From: Diploscapter coronatus
Taxonomy: Eukaryota > Nematoda > Chromadorea > Rhabditida > Rhabditidae
Direction: 5' to 3'
NCBI GenBank assembly: GCA_964036155.1
Contig: OZ038422.1
Coordinates: 76,283,201-76,347,200 of the forward strand
Length of the DNA stretch: 64,000 bases
Shown here: one piece after another, positions 47,701-59,241 of the stretch
Numbering within the stretch: the stretch's first letter is position 1
Layout: each line of letters starts with the position of its first letter
Translations under genes and position numbers: made by a program
Notes under the pieces: generated by a model
Seen by the model: only the letters and a program-made list of their open reading frames with translations
Databases searched by the model: none
Told to the model about the DNA's origin: nothing

Positions 47701-50700
47701 CGTAGTTCCTTCGAACTTTCCTTTCAAGATGGTTCCGGGAGGCAGGGTGAATTTGATTCTTTGAATAATTCCCGGTCCAGGGTTTTGGTTTGGATTTTGA
47801 CTGGTCGAAGGCTGAGGGACGGAGTTGTGCTTGTGAACCTCCCTTTCGAACGCAGACATCATGCAGTCTTCGGCGTGATAGAATAGGTCGAACTTGAAAA
47901 TTTTTGGAAAGTACTGTTTGAAGAAAAAGATGTTTCCTTACTCTAGTACTGAATTTCTGGTGGCACTCAGCGCATTGGAAAACTTTCTGAGATTGTCCAG
48001 AATTCTCTCTCGAAGTTGAAGGCTCAAGTTCCTTCAAAGCGCTCATTTTCTACAACTTCCAGTTTTCAAAAAATCGAAAAAAAATAATTTGGATATCGAA
48101 ATGATGGAACATCTTCTAAAACTCCATTTAAAATTTCTAGTAATAAGTTTATTTCTTTCACAAGACAAATATGTGGCCAGTCAAAATAAGTTAAGTAAGT
48201 GAGAATCAGGACTTTACCCCGTAAGAACAAAATAATCTCGTACTCGAAAGTGTGCCCGTAAAAAAGGAAACTCAGAGTTTACTCCAGTCAATCGGTTCGA
48301 TGCTTTTGGACTTCAAGAACGCGTTCGCCTGGGAAAAGCATCCGCATCCGAACCAGCCGTTATGGGCGCTCAGAGGGGATGGGTGGTTAGTCTGAAAAGT
48401 TTAATTTTACCCCCAAAATTGTATCTTCTCCCCAAAAATCCTTACCTTGATAATGCAGTGCTTGCTCTTGTCGATGAATTTGCCCTTGTCTTGAGCGAAT
48501 CTTCCCCAGAGAAGGAAGACGACGTTCTTGCGTTTTTCCGAGAGCAGCTTGATGACTCGGTCCGTGAACTGGTGCCATCCGAAATCGGCGTGCGAGTTGG
48601 CTTTGTGCGCTCTGAAAATGAATGTATGAAAATTTTGGGAAATGTAGAAAATAATGGTATTTTATTTTTGCATAAATCTTTAGGCTTATTGACTTAGTTA
48701 ATAGGTGACGCGGTTCGCGGATTCGCGCAGTTTTTTATGTCTGGATCATATTATTTTACAAGAAAAAGTCCGAGAACCGCGCCAGCTATCAACTAAGCCG
48801 GTTTATTTTTTTGAAAGGTTAAAAACCCTTACTCCACAGTCAAGGACGCGTTGAGCATGAACACACCCTGCTTGGCCCACCCCTCGAGAAACCCATGCTA
48901 AAATTGTTTATTAAATTAAGAATCCTTTTTTTAATTTTTTAATTTCACCTCCGGAATGACGAATCCCGGGTGGTCGTTCGACAGTTCCTTGTAGATGTTT
49001 TTCAACGACGGAGGAGGGGTGATGCCTTTCTTCACGGAGAACGAGAGACCGTGGGCCTGGAAAATTCATTTTCAAAAATTGTTAAATCCAACTCCTTTTC
49101 AACAAAATTTAAAGAAAATTTTAATTCGCCCGCCTTTCAAAAAATCTTAAATCCACCCCTTTAAGTTTTATTTCAAATAACCCGACCTGATTGTCGCCGT
49201 GATAGGGGTCCTGCCCGATGATGACGACCTTGACGCGGTCGAAGGGCGTCAGATGGAATGCCGTGAAAATCTCGTGTTTGGGCGGGAAAATCTTCTTCTC
49301 CTTATAGAGTGCCCGCAGTCTCGTCTCCAGGTTCTTCATATTGTTCGAGTCGAATTCCTTTTCAAGCACTCTGGTCCATTTCGGCTCGACGAGCAGTCTT
49401 TTGAACGCGAATTCGACGTCTTTCGGGACTCGCAAGTCCACTTCTTCCTCCTAAAAAATAAATAAATAAAAATTGAGCATCTCAATTTTCCATCAGATCG
49501 TCATAACATCCCTTTGTAAAGTTCACTAAATTTTAGATAAGAAAATGAAAAAAAGAATTCTAAAAATATTTAATATGGTGAATTCGCAAAAATTTAAAAA
49601 AAAAAAAAAATGAAAATACCATTTTCCTGAGTTTCTCGGGCGGGCCTTCCGAGTTGCCCTCGATCTTCTTCTCCGGAAGGGTTGATTCCGAATTTTTCGG
49701 AATCGCACCCATCGCTTGAGTGACCTTCAGGGCGTCGGCGGGCTTTCTGAATTTTTCAAATTTTCAAAGTCGAATTGTCAAAATTTCGCACCTTTTCAAA
49801 GCCCTCGTGAACATGTCGGGAATGACGACCTTCTTGACTTTTTCGGGCTGGTTTTCCATCGAAAGCCGCTGAAAATACAAATTTCAACAAACTTGAACGA
49901 ACACAGCATTATGCGCTTAACATTATGTTTTCGATGGGGGGGGGAGGGGAAATTCGCTAGCCAGCGACTGAAAAATGGTGCGAAGAAAGAGAGACATGCG
50001 ATCAAGAGAGATGAACGAGTTCAAAGAAAAATGGACCATTACGAATAGTTAGCGATGGGACCGACTTCTGAGCAATTTTGCTCCTAAAATCGAGCGAGCG
50101 AAAACCCCGCCCACTATCAATGCGAGACGAGATAGTGGTTTAATGAAAGAAAATTATTTTTCTATTTAGTACTCGGTACTGTATTTTTGGACATCAGTCG
50201 CGTAGTGCGGCGGGAAAAATAAAACCAACGAAATGCACTCTTAAAGAACGCTTAAACAGTGAGCCTGTGAAATAATGGAAGAAAAGAGTGATTTTTTTCA
50301 TTTTCAGGCACTGAACTGGACTTCGACTGTAAAAAGTGGCGTCTGGTGGCGGATATTCTGAACGACGTCTCGTTTTTTGTGGATCTGCTTTCCCCACTTT
50401 GGTAGGTAATTCGAGGTTTCATTGCATTCATCCTTGGATCTTCGACTTCAAAGTTGAAATCTGAACTTCATATGAAGGTCCAAGCTTGAAAACTACATTT
50501 CAAATTTAAATTTCGACCTTCAGACTTCGATTTTCAGGGCGGGTTTCTTCCTTCCTTTCGCCTGTCTTTCGTCCCTCCTCCGATGCGTGGTTGGCGTCGC
50601 TGGTGGGGCCACTCGATCTACTATCGTCAATCATCAGGTAAAATTTGAAGAAAAAAATTACGGAAATGTTGGCAGTAACCTTCATTTCTAGGCGAGAAGA

Positions 50701-51739
50701 AACAATCTGGCAGATGTCGCAGCGAAAGATGGCTCTCAGGAAACACTCGTGAATATGGCAGCTCTGTTGATTTCTCTGTTCCTCTTGCCAGCAGTCAGTG
50801 GAAAGCATGGAATCATTTGGACGCTTTTTATGGTATTTTTCAAATGTTTGAAATTTTCATATTCATTTTCGAAAATTCCTGAAAAACATGCTTTTCGTTT
50901 CATTTAAAAATATTTTATGAAGAACAAAAATTGATGATATTTTTGATTTTCAGCTTTTCACCTTCATCCATCTCTACGCCAACTATCGTGCAGTTAGAGG
51001 GCTGAATATTCGCGCGCTCAACAGAAAGCGAGCTGTCATTGCGATACAGTAGCCTTTAGTTTATTGACTTTTAATTTATCCACTTTTCAGATCCTTTCTG
51101 AGTTCCAAGAAAGTTCCCTCTGTCCCTGATTGCAACAAACTCGAGCCTCTGTTCTATTCGATGATCAAAGGAAGGCGATTTTATGGATGCTCTCTTCACA
51201 GTTTGTGTCAGGCTCTCAAAGACAAGAAGGATGATGACGACATGTAAATTGCTCTTAATTATTCTAATTTTCTAAAGTTGAATTCGTTTTATTTTACATT
51301 TTCTAAATTTTCACTTTTAGGGCCCATCTTATAGACGAGTCTCACGTCGACTCTAGAGATCGGTAAACCTTTCAAAGTGATCAATTTTTTCAAAATTCAA
51401 CACCTTTCAGCTCTTCCCCTCGTTTCTACATTCTGTACAATCGCCGTCTGAAGACCGGCTACGTAGCTTTGCACTCTTCGGCTACGGTTCAAACTGAATT
51501 GTTCACATTCTACGCACTGGAAGTTATGGCGCTACAGGAAGATTTGGAGTGAGATTTTAAAAATCTTTTTCTAAATTTGATATTTTTCTTCTAAAAAACA
51601 ATTTTTGCACAATTCCAGTGCCCAAGTCTCTCTGTCTGAAATGGAAGCGTCCTTCACGAAATTCATGAACGAATTGAAAAACTCGGGCTATGAAACGCAA
51701 ATTCACCATCTCGGTTTCGATGAGTGGAGATACGAATAA
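44783..51739 (+). CDS. RUSF1: RUS1/DUF647 (RUSF1, C16orf58) family protein with nested genes in intron 3
   Basis: Eleven exons (44783-44930, 45332-45462, 45995-46082, 50308-50401, 50538-50637, 50692-50832, 50954-51048, 51091-51243, 51321-51362, 51411-51548, 51619-51739) give 416 residues. Family signs are [86 protein letters not shown] and [13 protein letters not shown], in the same order as human RUSF1 and plant ROOT UV-B SENSITIVE proteins. The biochemical role is uncertain. Exons 3 and 4 join in frame across a 4225-base intron (46083-50307) carrying a zinc-finger gene and a UNG gene on the opposite strand, while the other introns are mostly under 130 bases. The exon 3/4 join recreates the conserved Lys-Gly of the family. 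Confidence 0.95.
45009..45044. repeat. Dispersed motif, copy 2 (AATGGAGCATGTTTTACAT)
   Basis: This near copy of 17180-17212, including the trailing AGCTATTT, lies in RUS1 intron 1. Confidence 0.45.
46491..48046 (-). CDS. C2H2 zinc-finger protein nested in the RUS1 intron
   Basis: Exons 47942-48046, 47671-47892, 47481-47622, 47369-47439, 47191-47328, 47031-47143, 46644-46788 and 46491-46598 give 347 residues. The first finger is atypical (CAECHQKF, then H and C/H split by an intron). A linker of about 110 acidic/Pro-rich residues follows. Three more fingers follow: CPICHL with [13 protein letters not shown] His pair, [23 protein letters not shown] with the TGDKP linker, and [20 protein letters not shown] Glu-rich tail ends the protein. 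It is a likely DNA-binding regulator with unknown target. Exon 3 boundaries use weaker sites (acceptor TTAAAG, donor GTTCGA) chosen because the obvious ones meet stops. It lies 225 bases downstream of UNG on the same strand, so the two could form an operon. Confidence 0.8.
48272..49859 (-). CDS. ung-1: Uracil-DNA glycosylase, family 1, nested in the RUS1 intron
   Basis: UNG removes uracil from DNA to start base-excision repair. Exons 49792-49859, 49620-49746, 49187-49450, 48949-49056, 48833-48897, 48446-48611 and 48272-48391 give 305 residues. All catalytic blocks are present: the water-activating loop [10 protein letters not shown] with Asp146, the Pro-rich loop [12 protein letters not shown], the uracil-binding strand [22 protein letters not shown], and the Leu loop HPSPLSAH with catalytic His269. 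The 65-residue N-terminus is Lys/Pro-rich and not conserved, with a possible nuclear targeting role. The only ATG-bearing first exon is at 49859. An inverted repeat fills the intron between exons 5 and 6. Confidence 0.96.
48692..48798. repeat. 107-base foldback element in a UNG intron
   Basis: The left arm ACTTAGTTAATAGGTGACGC with GGTTCGCGGA pairs with the right arm TCCGAGAACC with GCGCCAGCTATCAACTAAG. Most mismatches are single substitutions. About 35 bases form the loop. It is GC-richer than its surroundings and therefore stands out. Confidence 0.7.
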
Positions 51740-52060
51740 GAAGTACCGCAATCCAAACATACCGTAATTTATTTATCTCTATTTCATCACTCGGAATTTT
51801 CGGGTTTTAGAAGATTTTGTAAGATATCGTAAGAAATTTGAATAAAGTCATTTTAATTGAAACCACTTTTGAAAATTGAACGTTTACCATTATCTACTCG
51901 TCACTCGGGGCTTCTGGTCGGAAAACAAAAGCTGAAGTGAGTCAGCGGAAGATCGAAGACCAAGTTTTCGAACACAGTCAAAAAGAAGGTCAAGAAAGTG
52001 GAAGACAACGACAAAGATGTCAAACAAAGATCAAGACACAAAGCCAAGGATGACGTCAAC

Positions 52061-52069
52061 CTTTTCCAG
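52061..52069 (+). promoter_or_regulatory. Probable trans-splice acceptor of the bestrophin gene
   Basis: CCTTTTCCAG lies two bases before the ATG at 52072. The upstream RUS1 gene stops at 51739 and has an AATAAA at 51841, about 225 bases away. This spacing leaves an operon with RUS1 possible but not compelling. Confidence 0.45.
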
Positions 52070-52071
52070 AA

Positions 52072-54958
52072 ATGACGGTCGGCTATATGCGCGAGGCGTC
52101 GACGGCGAACGCTATGACGTTCATTCGGCTGCTGTTTCGCTGGAACGGCTCGGTGTGGAAGAGCGTCTGGTGGGAATTACTCATGTGGACACAACTTTAC
52201 TGCTGGATAAGGTTAGGGGGAGTTGATAAATCTAGTTTTTACCAGAAAAAATCAATCAAACTCCAGTATGTTCTACCGATTCTTCATAGTCAAGACGCCC
52301 TACGGAAGGAACTTCGAGGAAGTCGTGCAGCACTGTCAGAAGACGTCCAGTGAGTCGCGAAGAAATCAATAAAACTCAGAAATTCGAAGGAAACAAGGTA
52401 GAAACCGATGAGGATCAACCGTTTCTTTCCAGGCGACCTCTCGCCAATCCTGACGTTTACAATCGGTTTCTACGTCTCGTACATCGCGGGCCGTTGGTGG
52501 AACGTGTTCATGTCGATTCCGTGGCCCGACTCGACCGTTCTCTCGATTTCCGCATTTCTGCGCGACCGAGGCAGGCAGTATAAGGTTCGTGAAGGGAAAG
52601 AACGACATCATCAAAGTGTGAAATAAATGAAAAGCTGGTCTTCATCAATTTTCCCGAATTTTAGGACGAAGACCGCCGTCTACGGGGGGCCATCGTGCGC
52701 TACATGCTCGTCTCGTTCGTGTTGGTGTTCAGATCGGTGTCTGAGAAGATCATCAAGAGATTTCCGACGCTCGAGCATTTTGTAAGTACGATTTCAATCC
52801 TAAAAAGGCCCGTTTCAAAAAGCCTTTCTTCAGGTCGCTTTCGAAATTAACTGATAAAAGTCTAACAATTTCAGCACACCGCCCATCTGCTGTCCCAGGA
52901 CGAGCTGGACATAATCGAGAAAGCGCCGCCGAATCGTCAATTCTGGTTGCCAATCGAATGGTCACTCACTCTGCTCAAGAAGACCTACAACCGGCGGCAA
53001 ATCGACGAACACCACTACTCGGTCGTCGTCAATGTATGCGCTAAAATCAAGCAGGGAGCTACTGTTTTTTTAAATCAAACTCTGATCCTGTCTCTCATTC
53101 GCTCTTTCACTTTCAGCCATTCTCTTGTTTATCTGCTAAATTTGTTGAAAATTATTGAATAGAAGAGAGATGTAACCGTTGCCAAATGGCAATTTTAAAC
53201 TCGGCATCTTATCATTGCGCCACAGTCGAGCTCACCAACTGAGATAGATATCTCGGGGAAAGGAGGATCAATAAAGCGTTTGAAAGAGAATGCGAATGAG
53301 AAGCTAGAAAAATGAGATCCAGGGTCAGATTTCAGCGAAAAACGGTATACAGTATCCAATTTCAGCATCTTCTCTCTTACAGAGAAAATCTACACAAGAT
53401 TCTGTCCTACGATTGGGTCAATGTCCCACTGGTCTACGTTCAGGTGCCATTTCACTACCATTTTTGATGATTATGCTACAATTTCAGGTGGTAAATCTCT
53501 GCACCATGCTCTATTTCATTCTTCAAGCAGTGGCCCGTCAACCGGTAGCAGTCGTGGCGCCGGTTAGTTCAGACTATTTCTTCTCGGAATTTTCCTGGTG
53601 ACGACCAAATTCAGAACCTCATAAATAACAGCGTCATTCCTTTCTACGCCATCATGGAGTTCATCGTGTTTTTCGGGTGGTTGAAGGTCGCTCAAGTGAT
53701 GCTCAACCCCTTTGGCATGGACGACGATGATTTTGTGCGGGACTGATTTATTTTCGAAAAAAGATCAACTTTAAATTTTAGGAGATAGACGCCCTGATCG
53801 AGCGAAACCTCAACGTTTCGTACGGCTACGTCGACGACCTGTTCGATCACCCACCGCCTCTCCAGGACCTCGTCGTCAAGAAGATTCCGCACACAATGGT
53901 AAGGCGTCGTAAAAAACGACGTCACATCAACACAATTGATGTCTTTTCAGGCGTCCGCAGCCCTGATTTCCAACGGAAATCCGCTTATTGGTTCTGCAGC
54001 CCAAATCGAAATCAAGCCGGAACAGCAGGCCGTCGTTCCCAAGAAGGACATGAACTTCCTCGAGCGAATGGTAATTTTACCAGAGATTATCGAGCTACCA
54101 AAAATGCTACCATTTTCCAGATAGGCATCAAAAAGGAGGCGCCAATTGTGGAGGAGAAGAAGCCAGAGCCAGCACAAGAAGGTCTTGATTATTAAAACGA
54201 TAAAATTATCGAAATTCCCATTTTAGCTGCAGCTCAACCGGTCGAGAACAAGGAGCTCAAGGACATACCGAAAGAGAAGGAGGCAGCGGTCGAACCCAAG
54301 AAACAGCAGACTCCAGAAGAGGTGGGAGATGAGGCTTAACTTCAACCAAGTTTCTGGAACTTCGATTAACTCTGATAAAGTTGCCCTCACTTCAGAAGAA
54401 CCTCGACAAGACGCCGCCGGTCTCGTCTCCGCTCACTTCCAAAAGAGAGGACAAGATGAACAGCAAGAAACAGCATAATGAACAGCACACCGCTAGGGAG
54501 CCCGTGCACGGCGCACAGTCCACTGGAGCAGGTGATAAATGAATATGACGTCGCCAACGCCAAATATCGATTTTTCAGGTATTTCACTTGCAGGGACCCA
54601 GAAAAGCGTGTCTGAGAGGACGCCGAATCCGAGCAGCCATCTGGCCAGACAAACCTCCACTCAACCGATCATATCCAAGAGGAACGGTGAGTGAGACCAT
54701 TAAAAATTGACGTCACTTGGCGTAATCATAATTTCATGGAGTCATCAAAATTATATCTGCAGCGCCCAGAACACCGGTCGAAAATGAGGAAAAGCCCACT
54801 TCCAAAAAGAAGCACCACCATAAACCCTACAGAAAGGACCAGAGTTCCAGGAGAGATTCGGGTGAATTGCACAAAATACGGTTTTTTAGGATTGAAAATT
54901 TTTAGGCACCGCCAAGAAGAAGTCGTACGACGAAAAGAAGAAGCAACAGGAGAATTAG
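52072..54958 (+). CDS. Bestrophin-family anion channel with long Lys-rich tail
   Basis: Sixteen exons (52072-52211, 52267-52349, 52433-52584, 52665-52781, 52875-53033, 53366-53443, 53488-53562, 53615-53734, 53782-53898, 53951-54070, 54121-54181, 54227-54321, 54396-54531, 54579-54686, 54763-54861, 54906-54958) give 570 residues. Bestrophins are pentameric Ca2+-gated chloride channels. Seen here are the start MTVGYMREAS, LLFRWNGSVWKSVWWELL, the neck region PILTFTIGFYVSYIAGRWW, RFPTLEHFHTAHLL, YDWVNVPLVYVQVV, WLKVAQVMLNPFG and the Ca2+ clasp MDDDDFE (to residue 309). Neck Phe F80 and F84 of human BEST1 are kept (F83, F87), but the position of I76 is Pro79. From about 330 the tail is low-complexity Lys/Glu/Pro/Ser, ending in a His/Lys-rich stretch. 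C. elegans has many bestrophins; I cannot assign which one. Confidence 0.93.
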
Positions 54959-56139
54959 ACGACTCTACCACAAAAGCGCGCGTTCGATCCAAAATGCCGC
55001 ACAATCTACGAATTTCTATAGACCGAAAAGGGGAATAAAGGATTCTTAAGACAGAGTCTGTGAGAGAATCGGCTCTCTATAGAGGAAGGGGTGACCAGTA
55101 GCAAAAATGCCAAAAATACAGGATCCTTAATAGAAAAGTCAACTTTTCTCATTTGATCTCAATTTCCTGATTATCACTTCTCTTGGCACGAAATAACACA
55201 CGATCATTTAAAATGAGTGGATTTTTGGTTGTCACATTTTATAAAGATTTGCACTTCTTGAGATCAAAAACATCACTACAGATTCTAGGGAAACTTAAAA
55301 TAAACAAATTTGAACATAAAAAATCGAACTAGAATAATAAACCCAAAATACCCGTGAGTTTATTAAGCAAAAGAGATAAATAGTATTAGATTGTTCCATC
55401 TATCAGACAATATTATTATGATCGTTATTCGGAATCGCGATATTATAGATTTTATTCCTCTGGATTTGATTTTTGTCTGGTTTTCGTGCCAAAGTTTTCA
55501 CCACGATATTTTTCGTCTTCGATTTTTCACGATTTTGAGCCTTTAATCGCTAAAATTCAATGGAAACTATATAAATATCATAATTATTCAAAATTTCACT
55601 ATTCTACCTGAATTGCACTTCTAGTCAGGAAATATAGTGTTAAAAACTGAATTTGTGGGCCATACACTACAATATTAGTTTCGAATGACTAAATTCATTT
55701 TAAAAGCTCATTTAATTTTGAAGGGCTGTATGGAAACCTTACGAAATCATGATGCGAGACTTGAGTAAAATAGGGTGCGTGAAATCAGGGAAGTGTTTAT
55801 TTCCCCTACGGCAATTAATAAGAGTAGTAATTAATAGGTACCCCCGTTTTTCCACAATTTGTAACTTTTTCGAGTGAGATATTTATGAATGAGAGAGTGC
55901 AGAGAAGCTAGAAAAGTTGCAATTTGTGGGAAAACGGGGGATAGTAAGTAGTGAACAAAAGCTATTGAATTTTTTGTTTACTACTTTTATTAATTGTCCT
56001 CCGCTACTATTTCGTTATGTCTCGTTTCATGTTCGTCTTGCGGTTCCCATTTTGTCTTTTATGAATATTCTTACAATCAAATAATTTATATTGATGAGAT
56101 TCGAAGGCAGGAGCACAATTATTCCAGCACAATGGATGA
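54959..56139. other. Convergent intergenic spacer
   Basis: About 1.2 kb of AT-rich DNA between the stops of the bestrophin gene (+) and the membrane-protein gene (-). No gene, RNA or clear repeat seen. Confidence 0.4.
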
Positions 56140-58093
56140 TTATTTCAATAATTGTCTGAAACAATACCCATCATTCATAAGAAATATTTCATGCAAATTT
56201 TCTACATGAGCTATCAACCGTCGACTCAAACCATTTTCACTTTTCCTCAGATTCTCTGATATTTTGCTAAGCTGTCGCTTGAGCTTCATCAATAGATAGA
56301 CGGTACTCCAGATTAAAATCGGACTTAATATTCCATTTATTATGATAATAGTCGTGGATTGAACATAAATATCCTGAATTTGGAATTATATTCATCCTGG
56401 TTGAAAGTATAATTCAAAACGTCATATTCGTCAGGGGTGTTCTGAATTTCGATTACGAAAAATTTCGACTTCTGGGGTTTTGGAATTCCAATTTGGATCT
56501 CAAAATTTTAATCTTTAAAATTTTGAACACCCCTGATATGGATTTTCTTACATAGTCCATCATAGATCTGATTAAATCATCGACCATCAAAATATTCCAA
56601 CCATCATCCTCCTGTAGTTCTACACCTATTTGATGCGCTTGACGCTTCAGCAAATTCAATTCTTTTCTACGATTCTTATATGGCTCATTGCCAACAAATA
56701 CGATGCGATAAAGGTTTTTTGCATCCATAAAGTGATTAATGAGCGGAATAATTATCGTTGAAGCAACGAATATGTATTTGTTGAATTTTGTGATTCGATA
56801 GCTTGGTTTACTAAAATAGTTTTTGAAAGACTAATGAAATTTATATAGATCTAGGAAGAATTTGAGCCACACTCAAAATAGACGAGGGGAATCGCAAAAC
56901 GAAACAATAATTATGTCTTCAAAATTCTCCCCGGAATATTTATTGAAAATTTCAAGCTAGAGAGAAAAGCATTTTTTACAAAATCTTATGAGGTTAGGTC
57001 GCAGGACTATTTTGGCTTAAATTCTCCCTAAGTCTGAATTTATATTCATACTCGGAAAATTTCCTCGCTCGTTGAACTGCCATTGCACAGGATACAAATT
57101 TGATCGCATTTGCAATCATATATTCCAATGATTGAATCATGAAAAAATAAATCTGAACAATATGAAATATACCAATAAATGAACAGAGCAAAGTTAGGGG
57201 TCAAGTAATAATACTTTTTTTATAATTGTTGTACGGGAAGAATTCCTCATTCACAAAACTAGCATTCACCAAAATCTCATTTCTCATTTGATCTCAAACT
57301 CATCTCATACCACTTCTTTCAACATAAGATAAGCACGCTTTGGAATTCAGCGTGTTTTCTCTGTAGAGTGAAATCAGAGAATCAAGTAAAAAAGGGTTTC
57401 TGAATCAAAGTCTCTCGTTCGGTCACTGTTGAGTGGATCGTGACCAGGAAAGGGATCAAAAATTCTACTAAATCAAATGGAATCAGGCTCAAACTTTCAT
57501 ACTTTTCTGTATTACAAAAAAGATGAGATAAATATTTCATGATTTGACTACCTTCAATCTATGAACATATTATCAAAAAATATAGAGCTTAAATCCAATT
57601 GATTTAGATCAATTACTTATATGTATATAAAAAGTAATGCTTACCAATGCATCATCACTATATATACAACACGCCATTTTCAAGTTTTGATAATAAATAT
57701 TATATTCCTAAAATATACATAGAGTTATGTCTGAAACAATCAACTCACAGAAGTGATGTTAATTAACGTATGGACATATTTCAATATTAATAGCGATAGC
57801 AACTGTTTTTCAAATGTTGAAAATGTTGCCGATTTCTTCATTAATATCGTAATCGCTCGTATTCCAAATATGAGTAGAATTAGTTCTAATAAATGTGCCA
57901 AACAGTATTCTGTATATACTCTAACAGGAGTATCTTTATCAAACGTTGCTAAAATATATGTTGAATTTAATAAGCAAAAATAACTAAGAATTTAAAAGAA
58001 ATATTTTCAGATACAAAATGTCTTACTTACGGAGTGGGTGATGTATAAGGGAAGTGAAAAATGGACCATAATGTGTAGTGGATTCGAGAAAAC
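56140..58093 (-). CDS. Multi-pass membrane protein, divergent nematode chemoreceptor-like (N-terminus unresolved)
   Basis: Exons 58031-58093 (uncertain), 57749-57983, 57645-57707, 57052-57152, 56552-56810 and 56140-56373 join in frame. Hydrophobic segments are CLAHLLELILLIFGIRAITIL, LLSLLILKYVHTLI, a third containing MIQSLEYMIANAIKFVSCA followed by RARKF, YIFVASTIIIPLINHF and TTIIIINGILSPILIW. Size, exon pattern and a basic patch after TM3 recall nematode serpentine receptors, perhaps SRE-like, but no diagnostic motif is clear. A hydrophilic stretch of about 50 residues between the fourth and fifth hydrophobic segments is unusual for that class. Codon use is very AT-rich. No start Met with supported splicing was found upstream, so it may be incomplete, fast-evolving, or a pseudogene. 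Confidence 0.45.
56431..56536. repeat. 106-base foldback element with TCAGGGGTGTTC ends
   Basis: TCAGGGGTGTTC (from 56431) and GAACACCCCTGA (to 56536) are perfect inverted termini, with AATTT/AAATT continuing inward. It lies in the last intron of the membrane-protein gene, 15 bases from the exon edge. The CAGGGGTG end is typical of hAT-type elements and relates it to 14620-14691. Confidence 0.7.
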
Positions 58094-59038
58094 CTAGAAA
58101 AATGCTATCTGTATAAAATTCATACATAAGATGTTTAGTTTCTAATATTTTGCAAAATTAATTAACAAAAATGATATTATTATATATAATATGTCACTAA
58201 TGTGCGACATTTTTTAATTATTTAATTGAAAAATGCTGAATATACTCTTGCATAATTCCTTGTCAGCTTTCTGAATACGAAAATATTCCTCCACATCGGA
58301 ATCATTCATATATTTGGTTAGACAAATATACATTATTATATCGGATTATATAAAATCAACGAAAGTTTAGCGATTTTAATTCGAACTCGTTGTTTTGATA
58401 GTCGAATCAACTTTTTAAATAAGAACTTTCTAACAGCGGTTTTATTGCGAAACTAAACAGCAAAAGTATACGGCTACCAAAGAAGAAATTGAGATTGTTT
58501 GTTGTGAATTTCAATTTACACCAGGTGATTTTTTTTAAAGATTTTATCATGCGATTTATCTCGACAATCTTAGTTCAAAACTAATCTAAAATGATATCGA
58601 GATCTGTCTATTTTATGAAAGGTAAGATCGAACAAACATAAATACGAATAATGAGGCAGAAGTTTTGTGATATGAAATTGTTATTGGACAAGGCGATACT
58701 GTATATTTTATTCCTTTGAATTTGATTTTTGCCGTCTTTTCGAGCCAGTGACTTCACTACAACATCAGCTTTTATTTTGATTTTTCTCGATTCAGGATAT
58801 TCAATCTCTAAATTTCAATAAATTTTCACTTAAGATCAGTAACTTCCTTTTATAGGGAAATTCTGCAGACGACATATATTCTCCTTTTTAGAAACGTATT
58901 TGTGTATATTTTGTATACATTTCAATTGCAAGCAGGTGATTATTTCCAATTATTTTTGGCTGTGCACTCATTAAATTAGAATTTTTGTATTTGAGAGAAA
59001 AGCTCAAAGGCCGAGCACATGTTATGATGGAAAGCAGG
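58094..59038. other. AT-rich intergenic region
   Basis: Nearly 1 kb with no supported gene. It may contain the missing 5' exon(s) of the membrane-protein gene, but no ATG-bearing exon could be phased to it. Confidence 0.35.
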
Positions 59039-59191
59039 GTTGCAAATTTGAGACCCGATCGAGCATTGAAACTCGAACATGATATAAGAGACAGAAAACG
59101 ACGAAATATCATAGGGAACATAGGGTGCAAAAGGAACACGAAAGAGGGAGAGACAGATCTGATCGGGTTTTATTCGGGTCTAAATTTGCAC
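59039..59191. repeat. Foldback element with GCAAATTTGAGACCCGA arms
   Basis: GTTGCAAATTTGAGACCCGA near 59039-59059 is inverted as TCGGGTCTAAATTTGCAC near 59174-59191. The interior is GA-rich. The arms differ by only a few bases. Confidence 0.6.
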
Positions 59192-59241
59192 TTCTTCTTG
59201 AGGGGGCGGGCGGATCCTGGTATCCCGATTTTTATGATTAG

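Noticed and set aside
53160..53243. tRNA-like stretch in a bestrophin intron (minus strand, CTCAGTTGGTGAGC and a GTGGCGCAATG block)
   Set aside because: D-arm-like pieces are present but a proper acceptor stem, anticodon loop and GGTTCGAATCC T-arm cannot be arranged. At most a tRNA relic.
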